A DNA stretch of 16,644 nt from DUNY01 sp964520055 (GCA_964520055.1 CAZFME010000046.1:1-16644); one strand, 5' to 3'; numbered from the stretch's first letter, positions 1-6,716 are shown. Notes: generated by a model from the letters alone, not told the origin. Program-made: numbers and translations.

Positions 1-118
1 GTTTTATATATTCAGCTACTACATACCAGGGTTTAGCCGCCCAGTACTTATGCATCTTGTATCTAGCACAGTCCTTTTTACGGGGAACGGTATAGCTTAT
101 GGGTTTGTCGGTACTCAT
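1..118 (-). CDS. Probable DNA methyltransferase, N-terminal fragment (runs off left edge)
   Basis: Only the first 39 codons are present; the gene continues beyond base 1. The ATG at 118-116 is preceded by GGAGGTGAGGCC, a strong ribosome binding site. The fragment starts MSTDKPISYTVPRKK and contains YKMHKYWAAKPWYVV at about residues 23-37. An HKYW..KP..VV block near the N-terminus is a feature I associate with bacterial site-specific DNA methyltransferases, in particular the type with an HKYWARKP-like start. The catalytic (D/N/S)PPY motif and the SAM motif would lie outside the window, so the identification rests on one short motif. A good minus-strand promoter lies upstream at 183-210. Confidence 0.5.
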   Translation of the reverse strand, partial: MSTDKPISYTVPRKKDCARYKMHKYWAAKPWYVVAEYIK

Positions 119-182
119 GGCCTCACCTCCGCAGAAATTGGCCCTTCCACATAAAAAAGTTTGTTTCTTACTCAATACCTAT

Positions 183-210
183 ATTATACAGTTAAAGTCC
201 ATTATGTAAA
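183..210 (-). promoter_or_regulatory. Sigma-70/SigA-type promoter for the left-edge methyltransferase gene
   Basis: On the minus strand TTTACA (210-205) is followed after 16 bases by TATAAT (188-183). This predicts a start of transcription near 176 and a leader of about 58 bases before the ATG at 118. A weaker alternative, TTGACT (243-238) with TATAAA (219-214) and an 18-base spacer, lies just upstream. Confidence 0.6.
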
Positions 211-320
211 ATATTTATAAATAATTATATAAACTTTAGTCAACTTTTAGCAATAGACATGAGCCGTGCTTAAGATAATATACCTTGAATAGTCTATAAA
301 TGCAAAAAATAATGGAATCG

Positions 321-355
321 AAAAAAACAACCACTCTGCTAGACCCAAAGTGGTT
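321..355 (-). terminator. Rho-independent terminator (minus strand)
   Basis: Read on the minus strand, AACCACT (355-349) pairs with AGTGGTT (335-329) across a 13-base loop. It is followed by GTTTTTTT (328-321). A 7-bp stem plus a run of seven U is a plausible intrinsic terminator. No convincing gene lies directly upstream on this strand, so it may end an antisense transcript or a degraded gene. It also insulates the methyltransferase promoter that follows. Confidence 0.55.
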
Positions 356-588
356 ATGATAAAGCTGTTAAGTATTATAGTAATATAAAAACCGGAGTTA
401 AGTCAATTACAAGGTCCGGTAGAACCGATACTTGTATTTTATCTTCTGGCTTCCTCCACTGCTTTGTTTCAAGTGACAGACATCTTACGCTGTTTTTCAT
501 GCAAAAAATTACCACTTCATAAAACGTATGTTTTGTTATATAGTATATATGAAACATATGTTCGCTTGATTCTTAAGAGGTGAAACAG

Positions 589-3500
589 ATGTCTTTTTGC
601 CACTTACATGTCCATTCTGAGTATAGCTTGCTGGACGGCTTATGCCGACTGCCACAGTTGGTGAATAAGGCAGCAAGTCTTGGCATGTCGGCTCTGGCTT
701 TAACTGACCACGGAGGGCTGTGGGGAACGGTGCCCTTTTATAAATTATGTCTTGAAGCGGGGATAAAGCCCATCATCGGTTGTGAAGTATATGTGGTAGA
801 CAATCACCGGAAAAAAGAGGGCAAGGAAAGCCCTTGTCATCTGGTGCTGCTGGCGGAAAACCAAGTTGGTTACCAAAACCTTATAAAACTGGTGACCATT
901 TCCCATCTGGAGGGGTTTTACTATCGGCCTCGATTGGATAAAAGGCAGCTACTGTCCTACAGCCGGGGGCTTATCGCCCTCAGCGGTTGCTTGAAGGGGG
1001 AAGTTGCAGACCTCATACTGAAGGATGATATTGACGGAGCTAAAAGTGCTACCGTAGAGTATGCCGATATTTTCGGAAGACATAATTTTTACCTGGAACT
1101 GCAGGATCACGGCCTTCCGGAACAAAAGAAAATCAACTTCTGGCTAAAAAGCCTTGCCAAAGAACTTTCCCTTGCTACGACAGCCACCAATGATGTCCAT
1201 TATCTTGAGCCGGAGGATGCCCGGATACACAATGTACTTTTGTCGGTGCAGACTTTGTCCACGGTTGGAGAAGCCCTTTCCCTGCCGGGAAACCGGCACT
1301 ATCTGAAAAGCCAAAACGCCATGGAAGAATTGTTTTTTGAAGTGCCCGAGGCTTTGGAAAATACCGCCCTCATAGCATCCCGGTGCAATGTTAAACTGGA
1401 TCTGGGTGGCCTTTCCCTGCCGGAAATTCGGGTTCCGGCAGGGTATGACACCCAAAGCTTTCTGGAGAAACTCGCATTCCAAGGGGCACAAAAACGATAT
1501 AGAAATCCCCTGCCCTCAGAGGTGAACCGGAGACTCTCCTCTGAGCTTTCGGTAATAAAAAAGACAGGTTTCTCCGGTTATTTTCTCATCGTGAAAGACA
1601 TAGTGGATTTTGCCTTAAATAAGGGAATTCCGGTAGGAGTCGGACGGGGCTCTGCCGCGGGAAGCCTTGTGAGTTATTGTTTAGGTATCACAGATGTTGA
1701 CCCCCTTAAATACGGCCTTATATTCGAGCGTTTTTTAAATTCGGAAAGAGTAAGTCCCCCTGACATCGATGTGGATCTTTGCCACAGAGGCCGACGGGAT
1801 GTTCTGGATTATATCCGGGACCGTTTCGGTCGGGACCGCATCGCTCATGTAGGAGCCTTTTCCACCCTTCAAGCCCGGGCGGTGCTGCGAGATACCGGTC
1901 GAGCCCTGAACCTGGATTATGATAAGATAGATCGGATATGCTCCCTGATCCCCTATTCCCACATGAGCCTGGAACAGGCCGAAGCTCAGAGCCCCCATCT
2001 CTCGGCCATGATACGCCGAGACCCTGATATACAAAAGGCCTTTGAAACGGCTCGGCAGTTGCAAGGTCTCCCTCGACACATGACTCAGCACTCGGCGGGA
2101 GTGGTCATAGCCAAAAACCCTTTAACTGAATATGTGCCTTTGCAGCGGGCCTCCGGCGAAGAAATCATAACCCAAGTGGATATGGATATGTTGGAAGACT
2201 TGGGGCTGGTTAAAATCGACCTTTTAGGTCTGCGCTTTCTAACGGTGATAGGTGATACACTTAAACTGGTTCATGAAAGGCATGATATAAAACTTTCCCC
2301 GGAAGATATCCCCTTGGATGACCGCACCACTTATGAGGCTTTAGGGCGGGGTGACACCGCCTCCACATTTCAGCTGGAAAGTAGTGGCATGAGGAATCTC
2401 CTGAAGAAAATTCGCCCGAAAAATATTGAAGATCTATCGGCAGTGCTGGCCCTCTATCGTCCGGGTCCCCTTAGCAGCGGCATGACTGAAAAGTTCATCG
2501 CCCGTCGCCACGGCGAAAAAGAAGTATCCTATCCTCATCCCTGCCTTGAGCCAGTGCTATGTGGCACATACGGCGTCTTTGTATATCAGGAGCAGTTGAT
2601 GCAGGCTGCCCATATCGTAGCAGGCTATACTCTGGGTGAAGCGGATCTTTTACGCCGAGCCATTGCAAAAAAGAATAAAATCGGTATCGAAAAACAGAGA
2701 CCGGAGTTCATCCGGCGGGCCTGTGAGCAAGGTATTAACGAAAAAACCGCCAAAGAGATATTTTCCATACTGGAGGCTTTTGGAGATTACGGCTTTAACA
2801 AATCCCACAGTATATGCTATGCAGTCACGGCCTACAGAACCGCCTTTTTAAAAGAGCATTTTACCTTGGAGTATTTTTCCGCATTGCTTTCACTTTACAT
2901 GGATTCCCCTTCCCGGCTGCAGTTGTACCTGTCCGAGGCTCGTCGCAAGGGCATATTGTTGCTTCGCCCAAATATAAATCAAAGTGAGGTCGGTTTTAAG
3001 CCCGAGATCCTTCAATCGAAGGACTCCGGTTGGCATTTTAGAGGTCTCTTTGAAGACCGGGACAGTCAAGACAACCTCGGGGAAAAACCTCCTATCGGTG
3101 CAATTCGTACGGGTTTTGCCCTGGTCAAAAACCTGGGGCCCCGGGGTATCAAGCAAATTTTAAAAGCCAGGGAAAAAAAGCCCTTTTCAGGATTTTTCGA
3201 CTTCTGCCATCGGATTGACCGCCGGACAGTCACTGCTCGGGCTCTTGAATCCCTGATTTTAGCAGGAGCTTTCGATAGCTTTGGCATTGCCCGGCCGGCA
3301 NNNNNNNNNNNNCTCCTCTCGGCAAAACCAGCCCTAATGCAAAAGCGTGCACTGACGGGCCAAATAAGCCTTTTCCCTGAGGAATCTCCCCTAAAGGTGC
3401 TTGCCGAGGACGTGCTTCTACCGGATTTTTCTCCTAAGGAAAAGGCATATCATGAGCTTCAGTCTATGGGTCACTATATAACCCATCACCCAATGGAACT

Positions 3501-3822
3501 GTGCAAGGAATGGGTCGGGGACCTTCCCACTCATACTGCTGAAGAAGTTTCTGAAATCAACCGGAAAAGAAAGGTATGCCTGGCGGGAATCTTGCTGGAT
3601 GCCCGCTTTGGGCGCACCCGAAATGGAGGTCGTATGATGTTTATTCAGTTGGAAGACCTGACGGGTAGTATCGAACTTGTGGTGTTTCCGCGAGAACTCC
3701 GGTTTTACGGGCCTTACCTTTCATCCACGCTTCCCATACTGGTGGTCGGCTGGGTGGATCTTTCCGATGACGGGCATCGCACTGTAATTGTTGAAAAGGT
3801 CCGACCTTTAACACTGAACTAA
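589..3822 (+). CDS. dnaE: DNA polymerase III subunit alpha (DnaE type)
   Basis: This is a C-family replicative DNA polymerase of about 1077 residues, slightly shorter than usual for bacterial DnaE. I chose the ATG at 589 over the in-frame GTG at 580 because AGAGGTG ends six bases before it. The order is N-terminal PHP domain (HLHVHSEYSLLDG, TDHGG, GCEVY, SGCLKGE, NDVHY), palm and fingers (VGVGRGSAAGS), tandem helix-hairpin-helix region, QISLF clamp-binding motif at residues 925-929, and a C-terminal OB fold (about 990-1050). Catalytic aspartates by family comparison are D394 and D396 in PDIDVD and D544 in VKIDLLGL. The PHP metal ligands lost in E. coli DnaE all appear present, so this domain may be an active nuclease. 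Twelve N at 3301-3312 leave residues 905-908 undetermined but keep the frame. DnaE1, DnaE3 or a second clostridial DnaE cannot be distinguished here. Confidence 0.95.
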   Translation: MSFCHLHVHSEYSLLDGLCRLPQLVNKAASLGMSALALTDHGGLWGTVPFYKLCLEAGIKPIIGCEVYVVDNHRKKEGKESPCHLVLLAENQVGYQNLIKLVTISHLEGFYYRPRLDKRQLLSYSRGLIALSGCLKGEVADLILKDDIDGAKSATVEYADIFGRHNFYLELQDHGLPEQKKINFWLKSLAKELSLATTATNDVHYLEPEDARIHNVLLSVQTLSTVGEALSLPGNRHYLKSQNAMEELFFEVPEALENTALIASRCNVKLDLGGLSLPEIRVPAGYDTQSFLEKLAFQGAQKRYRNPLPSEVNRRLSSELSVIKKTGFSGYFLIVKDIVDFALNKGIPVGVGRGSAAGSLVSYCLGITDVDPLKYGLIFERFLNSERVSPPDIDVDLCHRGRRDVLDYIRDRFGRDRIAHVGAFSTLQARAVLRDTGRALNLDYDKIDRICSLIPYSHMSLEQAEAQSPHLSAMIRRDPDIQKAFETARQLQGLPRHMTQHSAGVVIAKNPLTEYVPLQRASGEEIITQVDMDMLEDLGLVKIDLLGLRFLTVIGDTLKLVHERHDIKLSPEDIPLDDRTTYEALGRGDTASTFQLESSGMRNLLKKIRPKNIEDLSAVLALYRPGPLSSGMTEKFIARRHGEKEVSYPHPCLEPVLCGTYGVFVYQEQLMQAAHIVAGYTLGEADLLRRAIAKKNKIGIEKQRPEFIRRACEQGINEKTAKEIFSILEAFGDYGFNKSHSICYAVTAYRTAFLKEHFTLEYFSALLSLYMDSPSRLQLYLSEARRKGILLLRPNINQSEVGFKPEILQSKDSGWHFRGLFEDRDSQDNLGEKPPIGAIRTGFALVKNLGPRGIKQILKAREKKPFSGFFDFCHRIDRRTVTARALESLILAGAFDSFGIARPAXXXXLLSAKPALMQKRALTGQISLFPEESPLKVLAEDVLLPDFSPKEKAYHELQSMGHYITHHPMELCKEWVGDLPTHTAEEVSEINRKRKVCLAGILLDARFGRTRNGGRMMFIQLEDLTGSIELVVFPRELRFYGPYLSSTLPILVVGWVDLSDDGHRTVIVEKVRPLTLN
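3301..3312. other. Run of 12 undetermined bases inside dnaE
   Basis: Positions 3301-3312 are all N, between the helix-hairpin-helix region and the clamp-binding motif of DnaE. Both flanks read in the same frame and the length is a multiple of three, so the gap looks like masked or unresolved sequence rather than a frameshift. Its true length may differ. Confidence 0.95.
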
Positions 3823-3868
3823 CCCGCCCTAAGTCCCCCGCCTCTGCGGCGGGTGCCAAAGGGCGGTT
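3821..3868 (+). terminator. Nested GC-rich hairpin after dnaE (possible terminator)
   Basis: Starting at the dnaE stop codon, an outer stem AACCCGCCCT / AAGGGCGGTT (one bulged C) encloses an inner stem CCCGCC / GGCGGG with the loop TCTGC. The structure is very stable but is followed by TTAAATCC, not a U tract, so termination by the classic intrinsic mechanism is uncertain. It could instead protect the 3' end of the dnaE mRNA. Confidence 0.45.
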
Positions 3869-3932
3869 AAATCCAGTATGGATTCGACTAACATCTAGAA
3901 GGGGCTCTATCCCCCTCTAAATAAAGTCTCGT

Positions 3933-4484
3933 TCAATAGAGCCAAGCGGTGGGGATAAAGAAAAACCAGGGAGCTGTCAAAACTCCCATAACCAGCCCCA
4001 GACCGTGAGCCTCGACAGCATCGAGATTGAGTCTTTTGCCCATCCGTCGATGATATAGGTAAATTAAAAGACCTACAAATAAAACAATTAAAATATGTAC
4101 CAGACCGCTGATGAAATTAGACCAAACTAGATGAGTATCTATATATTTATCAAAAGGAGCCGTCTCCAGCAAACGTATCATCATCACACCACCCAAAAAA
4201 TCGGTAAAATAGCCGAAAATTGCCGCTTTAAAAGAATAGCCTAAAACCGTCCTGTTGTTTATCTCCGGCAGGGTGGTTTTTTCACTGCCGAAAGCTCTGA
4301 AACAATATATTTTCGGGTTGTTGAGTTTTTTATGCTTTTTAAGATACATCCAAATGACGACGGCATCAATGGCGAAATTTGCGGCAAATGCTAGGGGAAT
4401 GAGAGTGGGAATGAAGGGAAATACCCATAAGGGAAATATTAGATTGTAAAGAACGGTTCCGTTTTTTGAATGATATTTTGACAC
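3933..4484 (-). CDS. Small integral membrane protein, unassigned family
   Basis: The product has 183 residues, and I do not recognise the family. The GTG start at 4484 is supported by GGAGGG six bases upstream. It has about four to five hydrophobic stretches (roughly residues 11-31, 33-49, 85-104, 120-145 and 160-180) separated by basic loops such as YLKKHKKLNNPK and YHRRMGKRL, so it is a multi-pass inner-membrane protein with no signal peptide apparent. No catalytic motif is visible. It converges on dnaE, and its last codons form part of an inverted repeat (GGCTCTAT at 3903-3910 with ATAGAGCC at 3936-3943) that may help end its transcript. A weak promoter candidate lies at 4515-4542. Confidence 0.75.
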   Translation of the reverse strand: MSKYHSKNGTVLYNLIFPLWVFPFIPTLIPLAFAANFAIDAVVIWMYLKKHKKLNNPKIYCFRAFGSEKTTLPEINNRTVLGYSFKAAIFGYFTDFLGGVMMIRLLETAPFDKYIDTHLVWSNFISGLVHILIVLFVGLLIYLYHRRMGKRLNLDAVEAHGLGLVMGVLTAPWFFFIPTAWLY

Positions 4485-4514
4485 AGTGTACCCTCCGAAA
4501 AAAATATTTGATCA

Positions 4515-4542
4515 TTTATATTAACAATCATTTCGACAAAAA
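4515..4542 (-). promoter_or_regulatory. Weak promoter candidate for the membrane protein gene
   Basis: On the minus strand TTTTTG (4542-4537) and TATAAA (4520-4515) are separated by 16 bases. The -10 element is good and the -35 is poor. It lies about 30 bases before the GTG start of the membrane protein gene. Confidence 0.3.
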
Positions 4543-4597
4543 GCGATAGTATTCCTTCCTGTGGCTTTCACCCCAGGGCATTAAACTGCATTCCATA

Positions 4598-4628
4598 GAT
4601 TTTCGTGCCAAGATTTTCGCGATTTTCG
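4598..4628. repeat. Three direct copies of GATTTTCG
   Basis: GATTTTCG occurs at 4598-4605, 4612-4619 and 4621-4628. The last two are separated by a single base. The cluster sits just upstream of a plus-strand promoter and between two divergent transcription units, so it could be a protein binding site. No known operator is recognised. Confidence 0.45.
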
Positions 4629-4633
4629 TCCCG

Positions 4634-4662
4634 CTGACATTTTCCTGGCTTGAAAATATAAA
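4634..4662 (+). promoter_or_regulatory. SigA-type promoter upstream of the structured RNA candidate
   Basis: CTGACA (4634-4639) is separated by 17 bases from TATAAA (4657-4662), which predicts a transcript start near 4669. A second -10-like TATAAT lies at 4669-4674 without a good -35. The transcript would include the paired region 4720-4888 and then the DUF1294 gene at 4941. Confidence 0.5.
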
Positions 4663-4719
4663 ATCTTATATAATTATGTTTGATAAGATATAAAAAACAT
4701 TTTCAAAGGGCATATCCCA

Positions 4720-4888
4720 GGTGAAGATGATGGCGAGCGTCCTCTTTTAAGCAAGACCATTGTCATTGTTAAGCATAGGGTTGTACACAGACTCCCCCTA
4801 CTTGAGATAAACGTAGCAGGGACAGCGTGCAGGACCAAAGCTATAAATGACAGGTCGAGCTTAAAGGAGAGGTGGCGTCATCTTCACC
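4720..4888 (+). ncRNA. Candidate structured RNA, long rod (ncRNA or mRNA leader)
   Basis: The 169 bases fold into nested helices visible by eye. P1 is GGTGAAGATGA (4720-4730) with TCATCTTCACC (4878-4888), 11 perfect pairs. Next are CCTC with GAGG (4741-4744 / 4869-4872) and TTTTAAGC with GCTTAAAG (4745-4752 / 4859-4866), separated by a GA bulge. Then GACC with GGTC (4755-4758 / 4853-4856) and TGTCATT with AATGACA (4761-4767 / 4846-4852). An apical hairpin pairs CCCCTAC (4795-4801) with GTAG-CA-GGG (4813-4821). This gives about 41 pairs with one G.U. No open frame of note lies within. I tested it from memory against T-box, TPP, SAM, cobalamin, c-di-GMP, lysine, M-box and SRP consensus and saw no match; 6S-like RNA is possible because of the rod shape. 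The strand is inferred from the promoter at 4634 and the gene at 4941. A DNA-level inverted-repeat element is the alternative. Confidence 0.5.
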
Positions 4889-4940
4889 GGAGACTTTCTA
4901 CACAAAAATCAAACTTTATTAATGGAATAGAGGTAAAACA

Positions 4941-5210
4941 ATGTACTCTTCTAAGCTCATCCTTTGGATAATTACTTTATTTAATATCCTTGCCTTCATT
5001 TTAATCGGTCTTGATAAATATAAATCCAAACACAATCGGTGGCGAATAAGCGAGAAAACCTTCTTTACAATAGCGGCTTTAGGCGGTTCAATAGGGGTGC
5101 TGGTCGGCATGTATTTTTTCCGGCATAAAACCCGCCATACAAGTTTCGTATGGGGTATACCCATAATCCTTATACTTCAAATAGCAGTGATTTACTACTT
5201 TTATGCATAA
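4941..5210 (+). CDS. DUF1294 family membrane protein (YsdA-like)
   Basis: This is an 89-residue protein with an N-terminal membrane segment (about residues 6-23), the motif GLDKYKSKHNRWRISEKT, a glycine-rich second segment ending GGSIGVLVGMYFFRHKTRHTSF, and a C-terminal membrane segment. The D-K-x-x-(A/S)-x-x-x-x-WRI-x-E pattern followed by GG..G...GM..FRHKT is the hallmark of DUF1294. The function of the family is not known to me. The ATG is preceded by GAGGT at suitable spacing. The transcript probably begins near 4669, which would place the structured element 4720-4888 in its 5' leader. Confidence 0.85.
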   Translation: MYSSKLILWIITLFNILAFILIGLDKYKSKHNRWRISEKTFFTIAALGGSIGVLVGMYFFRHKTRHTSFVWGIPIILILQIAVIYYFYA

Positions 5211-5260
5211 TCATACTTATCTTTCTGAAAGCACCGCACTTCAACTGAAATTTTGACACT

Positions 5261-5395
5261 GTTTTATAAATGTCAGCATTATGTTCCTCATGACATCCTT
5301 CCGAGGTCACTGCCACACGAGAAAAGTTTAGTTGAGTGTCTATTTCAAGTTTAGCTTAATAGGGTATCGACAATTGAACCGCCCTCAAAGAATAA
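5261..5395. repeat. Diverged tandem repeat, copy A
   Basis: This segment aligns with 5434-5560 at an offset of about 174 bases. The best-kept blocks are GTCACTGCCACA (5306 onward), a conserved ATTTCAA, GGGTAT-GACAATT (near 5362-5376) and CCTCAAA. Copy A carries TCGACA (5367-5372) where copy B has a consensus -35, and its -10 position is degraded. No open frame runs through it. Confidence 0.5.
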
Positions 5396-5433
5396 GTTAA
5401 CTCTAAAATATGTTAAGTGCCCGGCTCCAAATG

Positions 5434-5560
5434 CTTTTCTATATCCCAGACATTACCTCCGTCATGAAATCTCTCCGGAGTCACTGCCACATGGGATAAG
5501 TATTATATATTTCAATTTAAGGGGTATTGACAATTAGACATCCTTCAAATAAGATATATT
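5434..5560. repeat. Diverged tandem repeat, copy B (contains a promoter)
   Basis: This is the second copy of the element at 5261-5395. Shared blocks are CATTA near the start (5451), GTCACTGCCACA (5480 onward), ATTTCAA, GGGTATTGACAATT (5522 onward) and CCTTCAAA. It ends in the promoter TTGACA-N17-TAAGAT. Duplication followed by drift of a regulatory segment is the simplest reading; remnants of a small mobile element are the alternative. Confidence 0.5.
5527..5555 (+). promoter_or_regulatory. SigA-type promoter upstream of PfkB kinase 1
   Basis: A perfect TTGACA (5527-5532), a 17-base spacer and TAAGAT (5550-5555) predict a start near 5562. This would give a leader of about 225 bases before the TTG start at 5787. 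The leader contains an interrupted palindrome TGAAAAT-AA-ATTTTCA (5694-5709) and a GTAGG / CCTAC stem (about 5666-5691), neither of which I can assign to a known riboswitch. Confidence 0.6.
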
Positions 5561-5786
5561 ATAATGTTATATATAATATTGTCGCTTTTTTGTCATTTTC
5601 TCCCATTTTAGGGGCTTGTGAAATATTTTTTAGTTCAGGTTAGGTTTTGGGTGGGAGTGTAAAATGTAGGTTGTATGATATGCGATCCTACCCTGAAAAT
5701 AAATTTTCATTTGTCTGAGGGTGTCACAAAGTAACATGGGTGTCTAATTATTGTTTATTATAAGCAGCATTTCGGAGGTGGCTTAT

Positions 5787-6656
5787 TTGTTAAAAGTATT
5801 AGGTCTTGGCGATAATGTTTGCGACAAATATCTCCACTCGGGATATATGTACCCCGGAGGACAGGCATTAAACTTTGCAGTCTATGCAAAATTATTGGGG
5901 GCTGATGCATCCTATATGGGGGTTTTTGGCACGGACGAGGTTGCAAAACACGTTATTGCAACACTGGATGAACTGAAAGTTGAACACTCCCGCTGCCGCC
6001 AATACGAAGGTGAAAATGGCTATGCGGTGGTGAACCTGGTGGAAGGCGACCGTGTGTTTGTCACAAGCAACAAAGGCGGTGTTGCCAAGGAGCATCCAAT
6101 CGTACTCGACTGTAAGGATAAATGCTATCTTAGCGGCTTTGATCTTATTCACACTAGCAACAACAGCCATTTTGACCGGCAACTTGCTGCTGCAGCCCAG
6201 CTGGAGGTGCCTATTTCCTATGATTTCTCAGGCCAATGGGGTGACCCCGAAAAGACCGCCGAAATCTGCAAATACATTGACTTCGGTTTTCTTTCCTGTG
6301 GCTCCCTCCCCTCTGAAGAGGTGCACACCATCTGTCGTAAACTCCATCAGCAGGGCTGCAAGATCGTAGTCGCCACATGTGGCAGTCGGGGAGCAATTCT
6401 ATACGACGGAATTCGTTTTTTCACTCAACCACCGGAGCTTGTTAAAGCAGTTGACACACTAGGTGCGGGGGATTCATTTGCAACAAGCTTCCTGCTTTCT
6501 TTTACTCAAGCGAAAAAATCCAATACAGAGCGGATGCACACTGACCGCATGTTCTTTGAAGAGGCAGTTCAAACCGCCCTCCGGAGAGCTGCATCTTTTG
6601 CGGCTAAAACATGCCTGGTAAACGGTGCCTTCGGTATGGGCAAGAAATTTGCATAA
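5787..6656 (+). CDS. PfkB-family sugar kinase, fructoselysine 6-kinase-like (kinase 1)
   Basis: This 289-residue protein is predicted to phosphorylate the sugar part of its substrate with ATP in the cytoplasm. The TTG at 5787 is chosen because GGAGGTG ends six bases upstream and the protein then starts at the first beta strand (LKVLGLGDN); the in-frame TTG at 5751 has no such site. Motifs are PGGQALNFAVY (about 23-33), the FrlD-like ISYDFSGQWGDP, and the PfkB C-terminal signature DTLGAGDSFATSF with G226-A-G-D229 as anion hole and catalytic base. Resemblance to FrlD is clear along the chain (IHTSNN, YDFS, GSRGAILYDG), but substrate is not proved; ribokinase-like activity on another sugar is possible. 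It converges on the minus-strand operon that carries a second such kinase and has its own promoter and terminator. Confidence 0.85.
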   Translation: MLKVLGLGDNVCDKYLHSGYMYPGGQALNFAVYAKLLGADASYMGVFGTDEVAKHVIATLDELKVEHSRCRQYEGENGYAVVNLVEGDRVFVTSNKGGVAKEHPIVLDCKDKCYLSGFDLIHTSNNSHFDRQLAAAAQLEVPISYDFSGQWGDPEKTAEICKYIDFGFLSCGSLPSEEVHTICRKLHQQGCKIVVATCGSRGAILYDGIRFFTQPPELVKAVDTLGAGDSFATSFLLSFTQAKKSNTERMHTDRMFFEEAVQTALRRAASFAAKTCLVNGAFGMGKKFA

Positions 6657-6672
6657 AATCATACGTCCCGCT

Positions 6673-6716
6673 GAGCTGTTAAAACGAATAATATTATTCG
6701 TTTTAACAGCTCTTTT
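6673..6716 (+). terminator. Intrinsic terminator of kinase 1: 40-base perfect palindrome
   Basis: Bases 6673-6712 are a perfect palindrome with two 20-base arms meeting without a loop (left arm GAGCTGTTAAAACGAATAAT), followed by TTTT at 6713-6716. It starts 16 bases after the kinase stop codon. The opposite strand has no U run, so it should act mainly on the plus-strand transcript. Confidence 0.75.

Larger units (their letters stand above)
119..588. other. Intergenic region between the methyltransferase gene and dnaE
   Basis: This 470-base stretch is AT-rich and holds no convincing gene. It contains the minus-strand promoter at 183-210, an orphan minus-strand terminator at 321-355, an inverted repeat ACCGGA/TCCGGT near 390-421, and a perfect 10-base palindrome AACATATGTT at 553-562 just before dnaE. 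A minus-strand open frame (375-557) has no good ribosome binding site and no recognisable family. I could not fix a clear dnaE promoter; TATAGT-like sequence near 538-550 is the only candidate -10. Confidence 0.5.
5211..5786. other. Gene-free region between DUF1294 gene and PfkB kinase 1
   Basis: The 576 bases hold the two diverged repeats, the promoter at 5527 and a long leader. Short GACAC/GTGTC words occur near both ends (5245-5250 and 5722-5727) and look faintly like transposon ends. No transposase remnant was found, so no mobile element is called. Confidence 0.5.

Noticed and set aside
375..557. Minus-strand open frame of 60 codons (or 41 from an internal ATG) before the orphan terminator
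   Set aside because: No ribosome binding site of quality and no family resemblance beyond a vague PDLVIDL word; too short to call a gene without homologues.
1144..1491. Several long antisense open frames inside dnaE, hyuA and hyuB
   Set aside because: They lie opposite strongly conserved coding sequence and have no start signals or recognisable domains; they are shadows of the real genes.
3066..3287. Possibility that dnaE is frameshifted near the N run
   Set aside because: Both sides of the N run read as DnaE in the same frame with motifs in the right order, so no frameshift is needed.
4720..4888. Known riboswitch or T-box at the structured element
   Set aside because: No T-box GGTGGTACC-like sequence, no TPP, SAM, cobalamin, lysine, M-box or c-di-GMP core could be matched by eye; left as an unassigned candidate.
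4919..5164. Minus-strand open frame of 81 codons opposite the DUF1294 gene
   Set aside because: The plus-strand frame has the DUF1294 motif and a good ribosome binding site.
5245..5727. Insertion sequence remnant bounded by GACAC / GTGTC words
   Set aside because: The words are short and imperfect, and there is no trace of a transposase or target duplication between them.
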